Source of the DNA: Bacillota bacterium
Lineage (GTDB): Bacteria > Bacillota > Clostridia > Christensenellales > CAG-138
Length of the DNA: 40,296 nt
Direction: 5' to 3'
NCBI GenBank assembly: GCA_023400985.1
Contig: JAEXEN010000023.1
Coordinates: 1-40,296 of the forward strand
The position numbers and the translations under genes were made by a program. This document shows positions 14,659 to 22,951 of this stretch, one piece after another (the first letter of the stretch is position 1; each line of letters starts with the position of its first letter). Under the pieces are notes generated by a model. That model searched no databases. It was not told where the DNA came from and was given only the letters and a program-made list of their open reading frames with translations.

Positions 14659-14726
14659 ACGCCGTGTCCCCAAAAACCGGTGTTCGTCTGTCCTTTTCTT
14701 CAAAAAGGCTTCCCCAAGCCTTACCT

Positions 14727-15662
14727 TTAGTTCATGTAATCGACCAAAGAATTCTGCAGGATCGACGAGCCTATCTTAAGCGCGTAATTATAAACGGCCA
14801 TAGCCGTTTTCCACTGCACGGTGACCTCCGCAATGTCGATATCCTCCACCTTGGATTTGATTTCGGTGAAGTTCACCTCGTCCACCGAATAACGGTTTTC
14901 CAAGAGCTTGAGGCGGTTCGTTCTGCCGCCGATATCGGCAAGATTGGAAAGAACGCGGCTTTGCGCGGCCTGAAATTTATCCTTATAGGTGCCAAGAACG
15001 TTCGCGTCGGCGCCGCCCTGTAAATCGTTATAGAAATCGTCCATAAGTTTGTAGAGGTTATCGTCTCCCGTACCGAAAAGCTGAACGCCGTTTATGGAAA
15101 CGTCCGTCCGCAAATTCAGGCCGACCGAATACTGTATGACCTGCTGGCCCTCGGCGATAAGATCCGGATCGGCAGAGTTGCTCATATCAACGCCGTTATA
15201 GAGTATATTCCCGCCCGCATCCAAAGTAAAGGGCGTGACGGCGGTATTATAGCCCGCGAAGATATACTTATCGCCGAATTTGTTGTTGCCGACGGTGACC
15301 AGATGGTCGCGCATTTGCCCGACGAGCTCCGCGATCGCCTGCCGGTCGTCGTCGCTGAGGGTATCGGTAGATGCCTCTACAGAGGACTCGTACACCTTTT
15401 GGATGACGTCGTTGATCTCGTTGAGCGAGGTCTCCGTTTGGGTGAGCCACTTTTGCGCGCTCTCCACATCGTCCTGGTACCTTGCGGTATTCGCAAGTCT
15501 GACGCGCGCCTGCATGCTCCTGATGATGCCGATGGGATCATCGCTGAGCTTGGTGAGCCGCCTCTGGGACGAAAGCTGATATTCGTACTTTTGAAGCTGC
15601 GCCAGATTGTTGTTAATGTTGCGCAGATATCCGCTTGACAGCATGCTGGTCGTGATGCGCAT
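14727..15662 (-). CDS. flgL: Flagellar hook-associated protein 3 (FlgL)
   Basis: Junction protein between hook (via FlgK) and filament, exported by the flagellar type III system. The N-terminus M-R-I-T-T-S-M-L with N-N-L-A-Q-L-Q-K-Y-E-Y-Q-L-S-S near residue 19 and the flagellin-like helical C-terminus (Y-N-Y-A-L-K-I-G-S-S-I-L-Q-N-S-L-V-D-Y) identify FlgL. It is 311 residues, normal for Firmicutes. The ribosome site G-G-G-G-A-G-G-T is strong. It follows flgK by 33 bp. Confidence 0.95.
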   Translation of the reverse strand: MRITTSMLSSGYLRNINNNLAQLQKYEYQLSSQRRLTKLSDDPIGIIRSMQARVRLANTARYQDDVESAQKWLTQTETSLNEINDVIQKVYESSVEASTDTLSDDDRQAIAELVGQMRDHLVTVGNNKFGDKYIFAGYNTAVTPFTLDAGGNILYNGVDMSNSADPDLIAEGQQVIQYSVGLNLRTDVSINGVQLFGTGDDNLYKLMDDFYNDLQGGADANVLGTYKDKFQAAQSRVLSNLADIGGRTNRLKLLENRYSVDEVNFTEIKSKVEDIDIAEVTVQWKTAMAVYNYALKIGSSILQNSLVDYMN

Positions 15663-15695
15663 AGTTACCTCCCCTTGCCTTACTGAGAACTATCT

Positions 15696-17189
15696 TTAAC
15701 TGCGTCCCACGACGCCGGTCCTGTTGATAAGTACGTCGAGCGCCTCGTCGATGGCGGTCATGATGCGCGACGAAGCGGAGTACATGTGCTGGCTCTTGAT
15801 AAGGGTTACCATCTCTTCATCCACGGAAACGCCCGAAACGGACTCCTTGCGCGTTTCGAGGTTATCAATCACTGCAGACTCGCTATTGTACATGGTTTGC
15901 GTATGCCCGGCCTCGATGCTTATATCCACCATGAAGCTCTGCAGATAAGTCTGGAAGCCCGTCACCGAGGTGAGGCTGAGCGTTGTGGAACTGCAAAGCT
16001 CGTAAAGTTCGAGCGCCCTTATCGCGTCGCCATGGTAGGAATTGTCGCCATCTGCGGGAACTTCAGTCTTCGTGGAAGATGCGGCGAAGTTGTTGATATC
16101 CGCAAGCACCTCCGCAGAAAGCGAGAAGTTTCCTGCCGTAATATCGTCATACCCGCCCGCCGGCACCTCGAAAAGACTGATGCCGTTTACGGAGGGATTG
16201 GTGGAAGTTGCAAGCGTATAACCCTGTTCATGGATGGCGTTCATTTCCATGGCAAGGCTTTTGGCAAGCTCGTTCAGGCTGTTCATCATATACGGGATGC
16301 CCATATCGCTGGCCGTGGCGCCGTCGCGCATCTGCCGGTATGCCTCTAGTTTGCCGCCCGAATAGTTGAGCGCAGTACCGCTAGATTCAAACACCACGTC
16401 GTAAAAGCCGGTCGTCACGTTCGTTTCGGCTTCGAGCTTGTTGACGGTGGTATGGCTCAAAAGCGTCTGGCCGCCCGAAGTGATATTCAGATGCCCGTCG
16501 GAATCGTACGAATACTCGATGTTGACGAGCTTTGACAATTCGTCGAGTTCCACGTTTCGCTTATCACGGAGGTCGTTCGCCTTTTCACCGCTGAGCTCGT
16601 AGCCCATGATGGCGTCGTTGTACGCGGCGATATTGGAGAGTCTGCCGTTGATATCCGCAACCGCCTGTCCCACCAAGTCGTTTTGCATGCTCTGATACTC
16701 GGTGAGCTGCTCATAGTAACCGTGAAACGTATCCGTGAGCGTGATGCCGGCCATCCTGAGGTTTGTGCGTATTTCCTGACTCGAGGGATTTTGAGAAAAT
16801 TCCTTGAGCCCGTTTATGAAGGCATTGAGCGACTTTGTTAGGGCGCTGGAATCCGTTTCGTCGAACATGGTCTCAATGTACTCGAGCGCGTCGTTGCGCG
16901 TTTCCCAATAGCCCATATCGCCATATTCGCGCCTCAGTTCCTTGTCGATGAAAGCGTCGCGCACCTGCTCGAGCGATTGCACCCGTGCGCCGCCGCCCAC
17001 CCTGCCGTTTACAGCCGACGCGAAGCGTGTCAGATAATCAGCGGGGTCGATGGCCTCGCTGATCACCCTCTGGCGCGTATAGCCGACGGTGTTGGCATTC
17101 GCGATATTGTGACCGCTGACATTGATCGCCTTTTGACTGATGAACAGACCGGTTTTTGCTATTTCAAGCCCGTAAAAACTGCTACTCAT
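15696..17189 (-). CDS. flgK: Flagellar hook-associated protein 1 (FlgK)
   Basis: First junction protein at the hook tip. The 497-residue product begins with the axial-family N-terminus (M-S-S-S-F-Y-G-L-E-I-A-K-T-G-L, then N-V-S-G-H-N-I-A-N-A-N-T near residue 23) and ends with the matching C-terminal helix (S-V-D-E-E-M-V-T-L-I-K-S-Q near 455), both needed for polymerisation. The middle is a variable surface domain. A G-A-A-G-G-T-G ribosome site precedes ATG 17189. Its chaperone FlgN is encoded just upstream. Confidence 0.96.
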   Translation of the reverse strand: MSSSFYGLEIAKTGLFISQKAINVSGHNIANANTVGYTRQRVISEAIDPADYLTRFASAVNGRVGGGARVQSLEQVRDAFIDKELRREYGDMGYWETRNDALEYIETMFDETDSSALTKSLNAFINGLKEFSQNPSSQEIRTNLRMAGITLTDTFHGYYEQLTEYQSMQNDLVGQAVADINGRLSNIAAYNDAIMGYELSGEKANDLRDKRNVELDELSKLVNIEYSYDSDGHLNITSGGQTLLSHTTVNKLEAETNVTTGFYDVVFESSGTALNYSGGKLEAYRQMRDGATASDMGIPYMMNSLNELAKSLAMEMNAIHEQGYTLATSTNPSVNGISLFEVPAGGYDDITAGNFSLSAEVLADINNFAASSTKTEVPADGDNSYHGDAIRALELYELCSSTTLSLTSVTGFQTYLQSFMVDISIEAGHTQTMYNSESAVIDNLETRKESVSGVSVDEEMVTLIKSQHMYSASSRIMTAIDEALDVLINRTGVVGRS

Positions 17190-17218
17190 ATGAGCACCTT
17201 CGCTTTCGTATCTGTACC

Positions 17219-17728
17219 TTACGCTTTCGTATCGATGAGGCTTTTGAGCACGGGCGTTTCCCCGCGCATATGCCCTGTATTTTCGTAAGTATCGAGCCTC
17301 TCAGGGCCCTCTGTGAGCATCGAAAGGCAAAATTCGGTGTACTGTATCTGCGTTTCGATGAGCCTCTGGTTAAGCGCGTTGAGCGCTACAAGCTCCTCCA
17401 CGGCCGCCTGCACGGAGGCCTTGATGCCCCGCGTTTCCGCGCGGACCTCGGAAGGGAGAAGTTCAAGCACATCGCCGAACTCGATCGGATGATCGATATA
17501 AAACTCAAGCGCCATGCCCTTGAGCGCCTCGGTACGGCGCTTCGCCGCAGCCTTGAGCTTTTTCACAGCCTCCGACTCGGCTCGGACGGTAAGGTTAAGC
17601 TCCGTAACGCGGTTTTCGATGAGCTGATCCTTCTTGGCCTTTCCAAGTTCCAAAAGTCTAAAGCAGGCGTCCCGCTCTGCGGTCATAGCTTCCAACAGTT
17701 CTCCTAAAAAAGCAGACAAAGCGAACAC
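17219..17728 (-). CDS. flgN: FlgN-family export chaperone
   Basis: Cytoplasmic chaperone for FlgK and FlgL. The product (169 residues) is almost entirely helical and charged, with the typical E-L-L-E-A-M-T-A-E-R-D-A-C-F-R-L-L-E-L-G opening and a long helical hairpin. The start is uncertain: GTG 17728 has an A-G-G-A site, while TTG 17719 has A-G-G-T-G six bases upstream and gives a more family-like N-terminus. The position between flgM and flgK matches yvyG of Bacillus subtilis. Confidence 0.85.
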   Translation of the reverse strand: MFALSAFLGELLEAMTAERDACFRLLELGKAKKDQLIENRVTELNLTVRAESEAVKKLKAAAKRRTEALKGMALEFYIDHPIEFGDVLELLPSEVRAETRGIKASVQAAVEELVALNALNQRLIETQIQYTEFCLSMLTEGPERLDTYENTGHMRGETPVLKSLIDTKA

Positions 17729-17747
17729 CTCGCGTCCTGACGGTCCT

Positions 17748-18026
17748 TTACAGGCCGAGCATCTTTTCGGCTACGGCAATGCCGGGAATGTGATAGTCGT
17801 TTTCTTCGATGCGTCTTTTGATGCCTTGGATTTTGGATGCGGCAACCGCCCCGTCCCCGATGCCCGCCTTGGCGGCGCGAAGGACCGCGGAAAATGTTTT
17901 GGCGCCGTCGGTCAGTTCGACTTTATCCGAACCGAGGCCGGGCCTCGTCACGGTCGGCGCCATATCCCTTGCGCTGTTGACATATTGCAGATACAGGTCC
18001 TTGGGCGGTATGGAATTGATTCTCAC
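17748..18026 (-). CDS. flgM: Anti-sigma-28 factor FlgM
   Basis: Holds the flagellar sigma factor inactive until the hook is complete and FlgM is exported. The 92-residue product has the family layout: a disordered N-terminal half beginning M-R-I-N-S-I-P and a helical sigma-binding C-terminal half (I-Q-G-I-K-R-R-I-E-E-N-D-Y-H-I-P-G, near residues 67-83). The start is GTG 18026 with G-G-A-G-G-G seven bases upstream. Its target SigD is encoded at 22952-23710 in the same direction. Confidence 0.9.
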   Translation of the reverse strand: MRINSIPPKDLYLQYVNSARDMAPTVTRPGLGSDKVELTDGAKTFSAVLRAAKAGIGDGAVAASKIQGIKRRIEENDYHIPGIAVAEKMLGL

Positions 18027-18038
18027 AGTGCATCCCTC

Positions 18039-18485
18039 CTAACTTCTGCGGTAACGGGAATAGATCATTCCCTGCCCGTCGTTCTTTCTGGATTCTTTCT
18101 TTTGCGGCTGCTTTTCGGGTTCCAGCTCGGGCTGCTCCATAGCCTTGTGCACCACGACGGGCGTAAGCGCCCTGAGGAGATGGTTCTTACAGTCCTCGCA
18201 GAAGCGGCCCGACGAAATGGGCGCCGCGCAGCGCTCGCAGTTCAAAAGTCCCGTCGCATGCGCAAGCACAAGCCTTTCCTCGCGCAGAAACGTTAATATG
18301 TTCTTCTCGGGGACCTCGGTCTTTTCCACAATCTCCGGTATGGTGGCCTCGGGATGCGCATAGATGAAATCGCGCACCTTTATGAAGCGCCGGTCCATTT
18401 CATCGTTGCATTCGCTGCAAAGCGGATTGCCCAGGCTGTGAAAGAGCTTGCCGCACATTTTGCATTGACGGATATCCGTTGCCAT
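18039..18485 (-). CDS. yvyF: YvyF-like flagellar operon zinc-finger protein
   Basis: Small protein (148 aa) with two zinc-ribbon-like CxxC pairs at each end of a winged-helix-like segment: Cys8/Cys11 with Cys23/Cys26, and Cys83/Cys86 with Cys96/Cys99. The middle (T-I-P-E-I-V-E-K-T-E-V-P near residue 48) resembles a helix-turn-helix. This matches the flagellar operon protein family of Bacillus YvyF, always found before flgM. The role is not established; a regulator of flgM expression is plausible. The C-terminal 30 residues are charged and low complexity. Confidence 0.85.
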   Translation of the reverse strand: MATDIRQCKMCGKLFHSLGNPLCSECNDEMDRRFIKVRDFIYAHPEATIPEIVEKTEVPEKNILTFLREERLVLAHATGLLNCERCAAPISSGRFCEDCKNHLLRALTPVVVHKAMEQPELEPEKQPQKKESRKNDGQGMIYSRYRRS

Positions 18486-18506
18486 TTCTTTCCCCCATCT
18501 TCATGT

Positions 18507-19274
18507 TTATGTGCGCAGATTGTTCGCCATGGCGTCCATTTCATCTGCGGTTGTCAGCGCCCTGGCCGCAAAGGAAAACGCCTTCTGCGCGCGGATGAGG
18601 CGCGTCATCTCGGAAGCAAGATCGACATTCGAGCTTTCATAAAAGCCCTGCATCACCGACGGGTCCGTACTCGCGCGCGCGGCGCCGGAAGCGGCTGTGG
18701 CGCGGAAGTTGTTGCCGCCTGCGGCCTCGAGCCCGACGGGATTGGGAAACTCGCTGACGCCGAGCGAAGAGAAAGCCGTGCCGTTGATGGAAAGCGTGCC
18801 GTCCTCCGCACAGGATATCTCGGAGGTATCGGCTCCCGCGGGGATCGCGATGCGGTTGCCGGATTTATCGAGCACATAGTAGCCCTGCGCGTTTACGAGG
18901 TAACGTGCGCCGCCCTCGGCGCTTACGGCAAAGATGCCGTCGCGCGTATAGAGTCTAGAGCCGTCAGGCGCCCTAAGCGTGAAAAAGCCGGAACCGGCGA
19001 TGCAGAAATCAAGCGATATGCCCGTTCCCACCGGCGTGCCGTTTTCCGTCGAAAGCGTGGTGGCACTGACCCTCACGCCGCTGCCGCGCTGGAGGTTTGC
19101 GTCGGCATCCATTTCATCGGTACGCTTGATGGTGTTGTAAAGCGTATCCTTAAAGTCGACCCGGGAGGACCGAAACCCCGTCGTATCGATGTTGGCGATA
19201 TTGTTGGCGATCACATCCAGCCTGTTTTGCTGTGCGATGAGCGCCGATTTCGCGGAGAATGTAGCTTGTACCAT
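18507..19274 (-). CDS. flgG: Flagellar rod/hook-basal body protein, FlgF/FlgG family (second copy)
   Basis: Axial rod protein exported by the flagellar system. The 255-residue product has the rod-family N-terminus (N-R-L-D-V-I-A-N-N-I-A-N-I-D-T-T-G-F near residue 17), the central G-S-G-F-F-T-L plus L-Y-T-R-D-G signature near 95-110, and the C-terminal S-N-V-D-L-A-S-E-M-T-R-L-I-R-A-Q-K motif. ATG 19274 follows the stop of the preceding rod gene by one base, with A-A-G-G-G-T upstream; the longer frame is rejected. The tandem corresponds to flhO-flhP of Bacillus. Which copy is FlgF and which FlgG cannot be settled here. Confidence 0.88.
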   Translation of the reverse strand: MVQATFSAKSALIAQQNRLDVIANNIANIDTTGFRSSRVDFKDTLYNTIKRTDEMDADANLQRGSGVRVSATTLSTENGTPVGTGISLDFCIAGSGFFTLRAPDGSRLYTRDGIFAVSAEGGARYLVNAQGYYVLDKSGNRIAIPAGADTSEISCAEDGTLSINGTAFSSLGVSEFPNPVGLEAAGGNNFRATAASGAARASTDPSVMQGFYESSNVDLASEMTRLIRAQKAFSFAARALTTADEMDAMANNLRT

Positions 19275-19275
19275 G

Positions 19276-20034
19276 TTATACCCTTCCCACCTCATTCACG
19301 GTCTTGCCGAGCGATTCGTCGAGCATCTTCACGATGCGCTGGCTGGTTTCATACGAGCGCGAGGCGCTCATAAGATCCACCACCTGGCTCGTGATGTTGG
19401 TGTTGGAGACCTCCAAAAAACCTTGTTTGACGCTAAATCCGGCAGCCGTGGTGACCGCCGCGCCGCCGTAGTTGTAAAAGAGGTTGTCGCCGGTTTTCCT
19501 GAGTGCCGCCGTATCGGAAAAGCTCACGATGCGAAGCTTGCCGACCGTCTGATTACCAACCTTGACATTGCCCTGCGCGTCCACGGAGAACTCGGCGGTA
19601 TTGACGCGAATCGCGCCGTTTTCGCCCATCACGCGGTCGCCAGTGGAGGTGACAAGATAGCCGTCCGCATTCACGAAAAAGCTGCCGTCGCGCGTATAAC
19701 GCTCGCCCGCGGCGGTTGCGATCGTGAAAAAGGCGTTTTCACCGTTGATGGCAAGGTTGGCGTTCATATCCGTCTGCTCAAAAGTTCCCTGCGAGAAATC
19801 GGTGACGAGCTCATCCACATGCACGCCCGTGTTGAGGCTGCCGATCTGCTGCGAAGTGCGAACGACATTGGGATCGTCCAAGCGGCTGATGAGCATATCG
19901 GAAAACGAACGGGAAACGACCCTGTCGCTTTTATACCCCGTCGTGTCGGTATTGGCGATGTTATTGGTGATCACGTCCACCTTGGCGCGTTGGAGCACCA
20001 TGTTGGTCGCGCTCAAATAAATACTGCGAAGCAT
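19276..20034 (-). CDS. flgF: Flagellar rod/hook-basal body protein, FlgF/FlgG family (first copy)
   Basis: Rod protein paralogous to the next gene, 252 residues, with A-K-V-D-V-I-T-N-N-I-A-N-T-D-T-T-G-Y near residue 17, R-Y-T-R-D-G near 112, and C-terminal S-N-T-N-I-T-S-Q-V-V-D-L-M. ATG 20034 has G-G-G-A-G-G-G-A-G about eight bases upstream, so the extra 11 codons of the longer frame are dropped. It is the first gene after an internal sigma-28-type promoter and leads the set flgF-flgG-yvyF-flgM-flgN-flgK-flgL. Confidence 0.88.
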   Translation of the reverse strand: MLRSIYLSATNMVLQRAKVDVITNNIANTDTTGYKSDRVVSRSFSDMLISRLDDPNVVRTSQQIGSLNTGVHVDELVTDFSQGTFEQTDMNANLAINGENAFFTIATAAGERYTRDGSFFVNADGYLVTSTGDRVMGENGAIRVNTAEFSVDAQGNVKVGNQTVGKLRIVSFSDTAALRKTGDNLFYNYGGAAVTTAAGFSVKQGFLEVSNTNITSQVVDLMSASRSYETSQRIVKMLDESLGKTVNEVGRV

Positions 20035-20058
20035 CGCGAAACTCCCTCCCGAAACGGC

Positions 20059-20087
20059 AGTGCGCAATTTGATACACTGCGCGCACT
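20059..20087. repeat. Inverted repeat in the flgF leader
   Basis: AGTGCGC (20059-20065) and GCGCACT (20081-20087) pair around a 15-base loop, 20 bases before the flgF ribosome site. It lies between the predicted sigma-28 promoter and the gene, so it would form in the mRNA leader. Confidence 0.4.
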
Positions 20088-20099
20088 ATCCTATATACT

Positions 20100-20126
20100 A
20101 CATCGAAATAAATGCGTTTTTCTTTA
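20100..20126 (-). promoter_or_regulatory. Sigma-28 (SigD) type promoter before flgF
   Basis: TAAA (20126-20123), a 15-base spacer and TTCGATGT (20107-20100) match the Bacillus SigD consensus TAAA-N15-GCCGATAT at its core CGAT. It would place the late genes flgM, flgN, flgK, flgL, fliW and csrA under SigD, as in Bacillus. No terminator separates this site from the genes upstream, so read-through from the early promoter is also expected. Confidence 0.6.
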
Positions 20127-20199
20127 GCAAAAATTGCGCCGCGGGCAAAGTTTTTCGCTTGGCCGCAACGCAAATAAGGGGGCGTATATATCTTGTGGT

Positions 20200-20730
20200 T
20201 TATTGTTTTCCGATGCCCAAAATAAGCTCCACTTCACCGCGCGAAATGGCGAGCTCACGCGCGATCTCCTCCGGCCCGAGGCCGTCGCCGTTCATCTTTC
20301 GCACCTGCTCGGCCCTGGGTGATCGCCGCTTGAGAAGCTTTCTATCATCCGTTCGCTTCACCTCGTGCTTTTGAGTCTCCGGCTTTGACGGCTCTACCGC
20401 GGCCTGCGCTTGCGCCACCGCAGCGGCCAATAACTCCGCGCGGACGCGCTCCGTCTCAGCGGTAAACTCGGCGCTCAAAGCTTCCATCTTTTGCAGAAGC
20501 TCCTCCATACGTTTGAGCTTTTCGTTGCTCTCGCTTCGCGCGCGGTCGATATCCCCGTCGAGCTCGAGCATCTCCTCATCGAGGTTCTGGTAGAGCGCGT
20601 AGAGCTTACGCTCCCTGTCGTCTCTTGAATCGCCCTCGTTGCGGGACTTCTTGAACATCTGGTTCAAATAGAGCACCGCGACGAGCAGCAAAAAAACAAA
20701 GCCCGCAAAAATGTAATATTCGTAAGACAT
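20200..20730 (-). CDS. SwrB/DUF6115-like membrane-anchored coiled-coil protein
   Basis: The 176-residue product has one N-terminal membrane segment (about residues 7-23), a charged coiled coil (about 35-95), an Ala-rich linker, and a C-terminal helix-turn-helix-like motif (G-L-G-P-E-E-I-A-R-E-L-A-I-S-R-G-E-V, about 150-167). This architecture and the place after sigD match SwrB of Bacillus subtilis and the DUF6115 proteins of Clostridia. SwrB promotes basal-body completion and so SigD activation. Sequence identity cannot be measured here, so the name is by architecture and position. Confidence 0.7.
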   Translation of the reverse strand: MSYEYYIFAGFVFLLLVAVLYLNQMFKKSRNEGDSRDDRERKLYALYQNLDEEMLELDGDIDRARSESNEKLKRMEELLQKMEALSAEFTAETERVRAELLAAAVAQAQAAVEPSKPETQKHEVKRTDDRKLLKRRSPRAEQVRKMNGDGLGPEEIARELAISRGEVELILGIGKQ

Positions 20731-20747
20731 AAATTCCCTTTCTGCAG

Positions 20748-21080
20748 CTATATGCGGATATCGAGCAGGCGGTTTTGCGTGCCCACATCCGCCTCAGCGA
20801 CGATATTTTTATCGGCTTCGCGGTTGGCCTCCTCCGCTTCGTGTTCGTGCCCCGGGGAACCCCCGCCCTTTTTTTTCGGATCGTCTCGCGAGATGGCCGC
20901 GGCCTCTGCCTTGTTTACGTCCTGCACGGTCCTTTGGCGCGCGTCGGCCTGCGCGTTGACCGCCTTTTGGGCAGCCGCCTGCGCCTGCTCGGCGGACTTA
21001 AGCAGGTTGCTCGCCTCGCGGGAAACATCCGTAGCCTTATGGATCATGATCTTCGAAGGCCCTAAACCTAAGTTTGTCAT
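20748..21080 (-). CDS. Hypothetical flagellar-operon protein, 110 aa
   Basis: Not recognised. ATG 21080 has a good G-G-A-G-G-A site. The product is Ala/Gln/Lys/Glu-rich and predicted helical, with a Lys-Gly break (K-K-K-G-G-G) near residue 69 and an acidic stretch after it; it ends N-R-L-L-D-I-R-I. No signal peptide, membrane segment or cysteine is present. It lies between fapA and the swrB-like gene, after a 172-bp gap full of hairpins. Low complexity makes homology hard to judge; the ribosome site and operon place support a real gene. Confidence 0.65.
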   Translation of the reverse strand: MTNLGLGPSKIMIHKATDVSREASNLLKSAEQAQAAAQKAVNAQADARQRTVQDVNKAEAAAISRDDPKKKGGGSPGHEHEAEEANREADKNIVAEADVGTQNRLLDIRI

Positions 21081-21101
21081 ACGCTTCCTCCGCTTCGCGG
21101 T

Positions 21102-21263
21102 CGCGCATGTGCCGTTCCGTCACATGCGCGAGGTTTCACCTGTGGGCGGACTTTCAGGAAGCACCTGCGCCTTACGGCGCAGCAAAACCGTACAAACCCC
21201 GCCGCAGCAATCTCGCGGAAATGGCGGCACGCCATTTCCGCGAAAGAAAGCGCTAGCTTTCTT
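21102..21263. repeat. Cluster of four perfect inverted repeats between fapA and the next gene
   Basis: Four separate perfect stems lie within 162 bp: 21102-21111 with 21121-21130 (10 bp, 9-base loop); 21065+100 region 21165-21171 with 21176-21182 (7 bp, TTAC loop); 21213-21226 with 21230-21243 (14 bp, GCA loop); 21244-21251 with 21256-21263 (8 bp, GCTA loop, covering the fapA stop codon). None is followed by a long T-run. They could attenuate or process the operon mRNA, or be a composite of dispersed palindromic repeats. Confidence 0.75.
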
Positions 21264-22941
21264 CATTATCCCCTTCATAGGACGACGCCACAATGGCGCC
21301 GTCGCGGCAGCGGTAGCTGACGCTGAACGCGCGGGCGCGCGTAACCATGGCGATACCGTCGATCACGATGCGTACCTCGGCGGCGACCTCGCCTCGCACG
21401 TGCAGCCTCCCGTCAGACCGCCGCCTGATCTCGGCTTTCAGATTTTCGATCTCGCGCGTGATCTCGTCGAGGCTTATCATCATCATATCGCGGCTCATCG
21501 CGAGCTTTCTCCGCATTTCAAGCCGCTCCGGCGTTTCCGAGCGGGGTACGGGAACGCGCACGAGGTTATCGATCTTTTCCAGCTGTACTTTGGTCTGCGT
21601 GCGCTTATCCTCAAGCTCCACGAGCCGCTTGCGGAGCTTGGGCGAGGAACCTATCTCGATGGTGGTTTTTTCGCCCGAAACGGTGCCGATGGCGTTCACC
21701 CATACGCGCGACGACGCGCGGAGCATCCCGCCGAATATCTTCGCGTGGCTCCCCATCATGCGCACGGTGCCCATAACGCTTATCTGCGAGCTAACGACGT
21801 AATCCCCGTATAAATTGCCGTCGGCCTCCACGCTCGCGCGGACGACATAGCGCGCATAGATATCGCCGCCCGCACGAAGCGCTCCCGTGTCCGCGCCCTG
21901 CATGCCCTGATAGAGCACAATGTCGCGGCCGGCGTCGATCGCGGCGGCCTCCACGGCTCCGCCGATCTCGATGTTGCCCGTGGCACGCACGATCATGCCG
22001 CTTTGCACGTTGCCGCTAATGAGTACGTCCCCGTTAAAATCGATATCGCCCACGGCGAGGTCCACGTCGCCGTTTACTGCCTTAACGTCCGAGATAAGCA
22101 CCCGTCCGCCCATCAGATACGGGCGTCCTTCCCGCGCGGCGTAAAGGAAGATACCGTCCTCCGAGGCCCTGACGCCCATCCCTTCGGGCAGCCGGCAGTC
22201 CCGTCCCTCCACGGCGTGCAGCGTCATGCCGCGCACGGTGATGCCCGCGACGCCTTTGTTGTACGGCGTCTTTTCCACCAGAACATCGCCTTCGCGGACG
22301 GCCGTGAAGAATTCCTTTTCGTTGAATGCCGGGAGCTCCGCGTGGAGCGTTTCCCCGAGCATGCTCGTTCTAAAATAAAAGTTCAAGTACGCGTCCGTGC
22401 CCGCCTCGGGAGGCTTACCCTGCGCGATCGGCACGGGCTCGTAAAAGATACCGCTTTCTACCGCCGCGCGCACCGCGTTTTCGTCGAGCCCAAAGCTTAT
22501 TTTATATTCGTCTTTGACAACGGAAAGCACTTCGTCGGCCGTAAGGATTTTGCCGCCGGCAGCCGGCGGCAAAATCTGCAAAGTTGCCGTCATCTCATCG
22601 CGCGCGGTGAGCACGTAGACGCCGCCGTCCACGGTCTTTTCTCCCTGCGGCGGCGCAACGCGGCAGTTCATCTCGCCCGCAAGCATCTGTTCGTTCAAGT
22701 TGGAGGTGTCCGCATTTTCGATTTTGCGGCGTTCGATATCGTAGATGACAAGGTTGCTCTTGAGCGGTGAATTTACGCCGGGAGCGTAGTAAAAGCGCAC
22801 ATAAACGCCGTCCTCCCCGAAACCGAGATCGTACCAGGGTATGTAAGACGGCTTTGTATTCTCTTTCTTACTGGCGTCGCCGGGGGCAGCATTCTTTTTT
22901 AAGAAGCCGAACATCCCGCCCCGCTTTTCCTTCTCAGACAC
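21253..22941 (-). CDS. fapA: Flagellar assembly protein A (FapA, DUF342)
   Basis: The 562-residue product has an N-terminal beta domain, then the DUF342 repeat-rich central region with right-handed beta-helix character (about residues 240-430; repeated units such as V-N-G-D-V, D-F-N-G-D-V-L-I-S-G-N-V), and a C-terminal coiled coil (about 440-510). FapA in Vibrio helps polar flagellum assembly and FlhF localisation; in Clostridia DUF342 genes commonly sit next to sigD. The start is GTG 22941 with A-A-G-G-A-G-G five bases upstream; sigD ends 10 bp before. The mechanism in Gram-positive cells is unknown. Confidence 0.85.
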   Translation of the reverse strand: MSEKEKRGGMFGFLKKNAAPGDASKKENTKPSYIPWYDLGFGEDGVYVRFYYAPGVNSPLKSNLVIYDIERRKIENADTSNLNEQMLAGEMNCRVAPPQGEKTVDGGVYVLTARDEMTATLQILPPAAGGKILTADEVLSVVKDEYKISFGLDENAVRAAVESGIFYEPVPIAQGKPPEAGTDAYLNFYFRTSMLGETLHAELPAFNEKEFFTAVREGDVLVEKTPYNKGVAGITVRGMTLHAVEGRDCRLPEGMGVRASEDGIFLYAAREGRPYLMGGRVLISDVKAVNGDVDLAVGDIDFNGDVLISGNVQSGMIVRATGNIEIGGAVEAAAIDAGRDIVLYQGMQGADTGALRAGGDIYARYVVRASVEADGNLYGDYVVSSQISVMGTVRMMGSHAKIFGGMLRASSRVWVNAIGTVSGEKTTIEIGSSPKLRKRLVELEDKRTQTKVQLEKIDNLVRVPVPRSETPERLEMRRKLAMSRDMMMISLDEITREIENLKAEIRRRSDGRLHVRGEVAAEVRIVIDGIAMVTRARAFSVSYRCRDGAIVASSYEGDNEES

Positions 22942-22951
22942 GCGATCCTCC

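Noticed and set aside
18354..19373. Plus-strand 339-codon frame over yvyF/flgG/flgF
   Set aside because: Arg/His-rich antisense artefact opposite three well-recognised flagellar genes.
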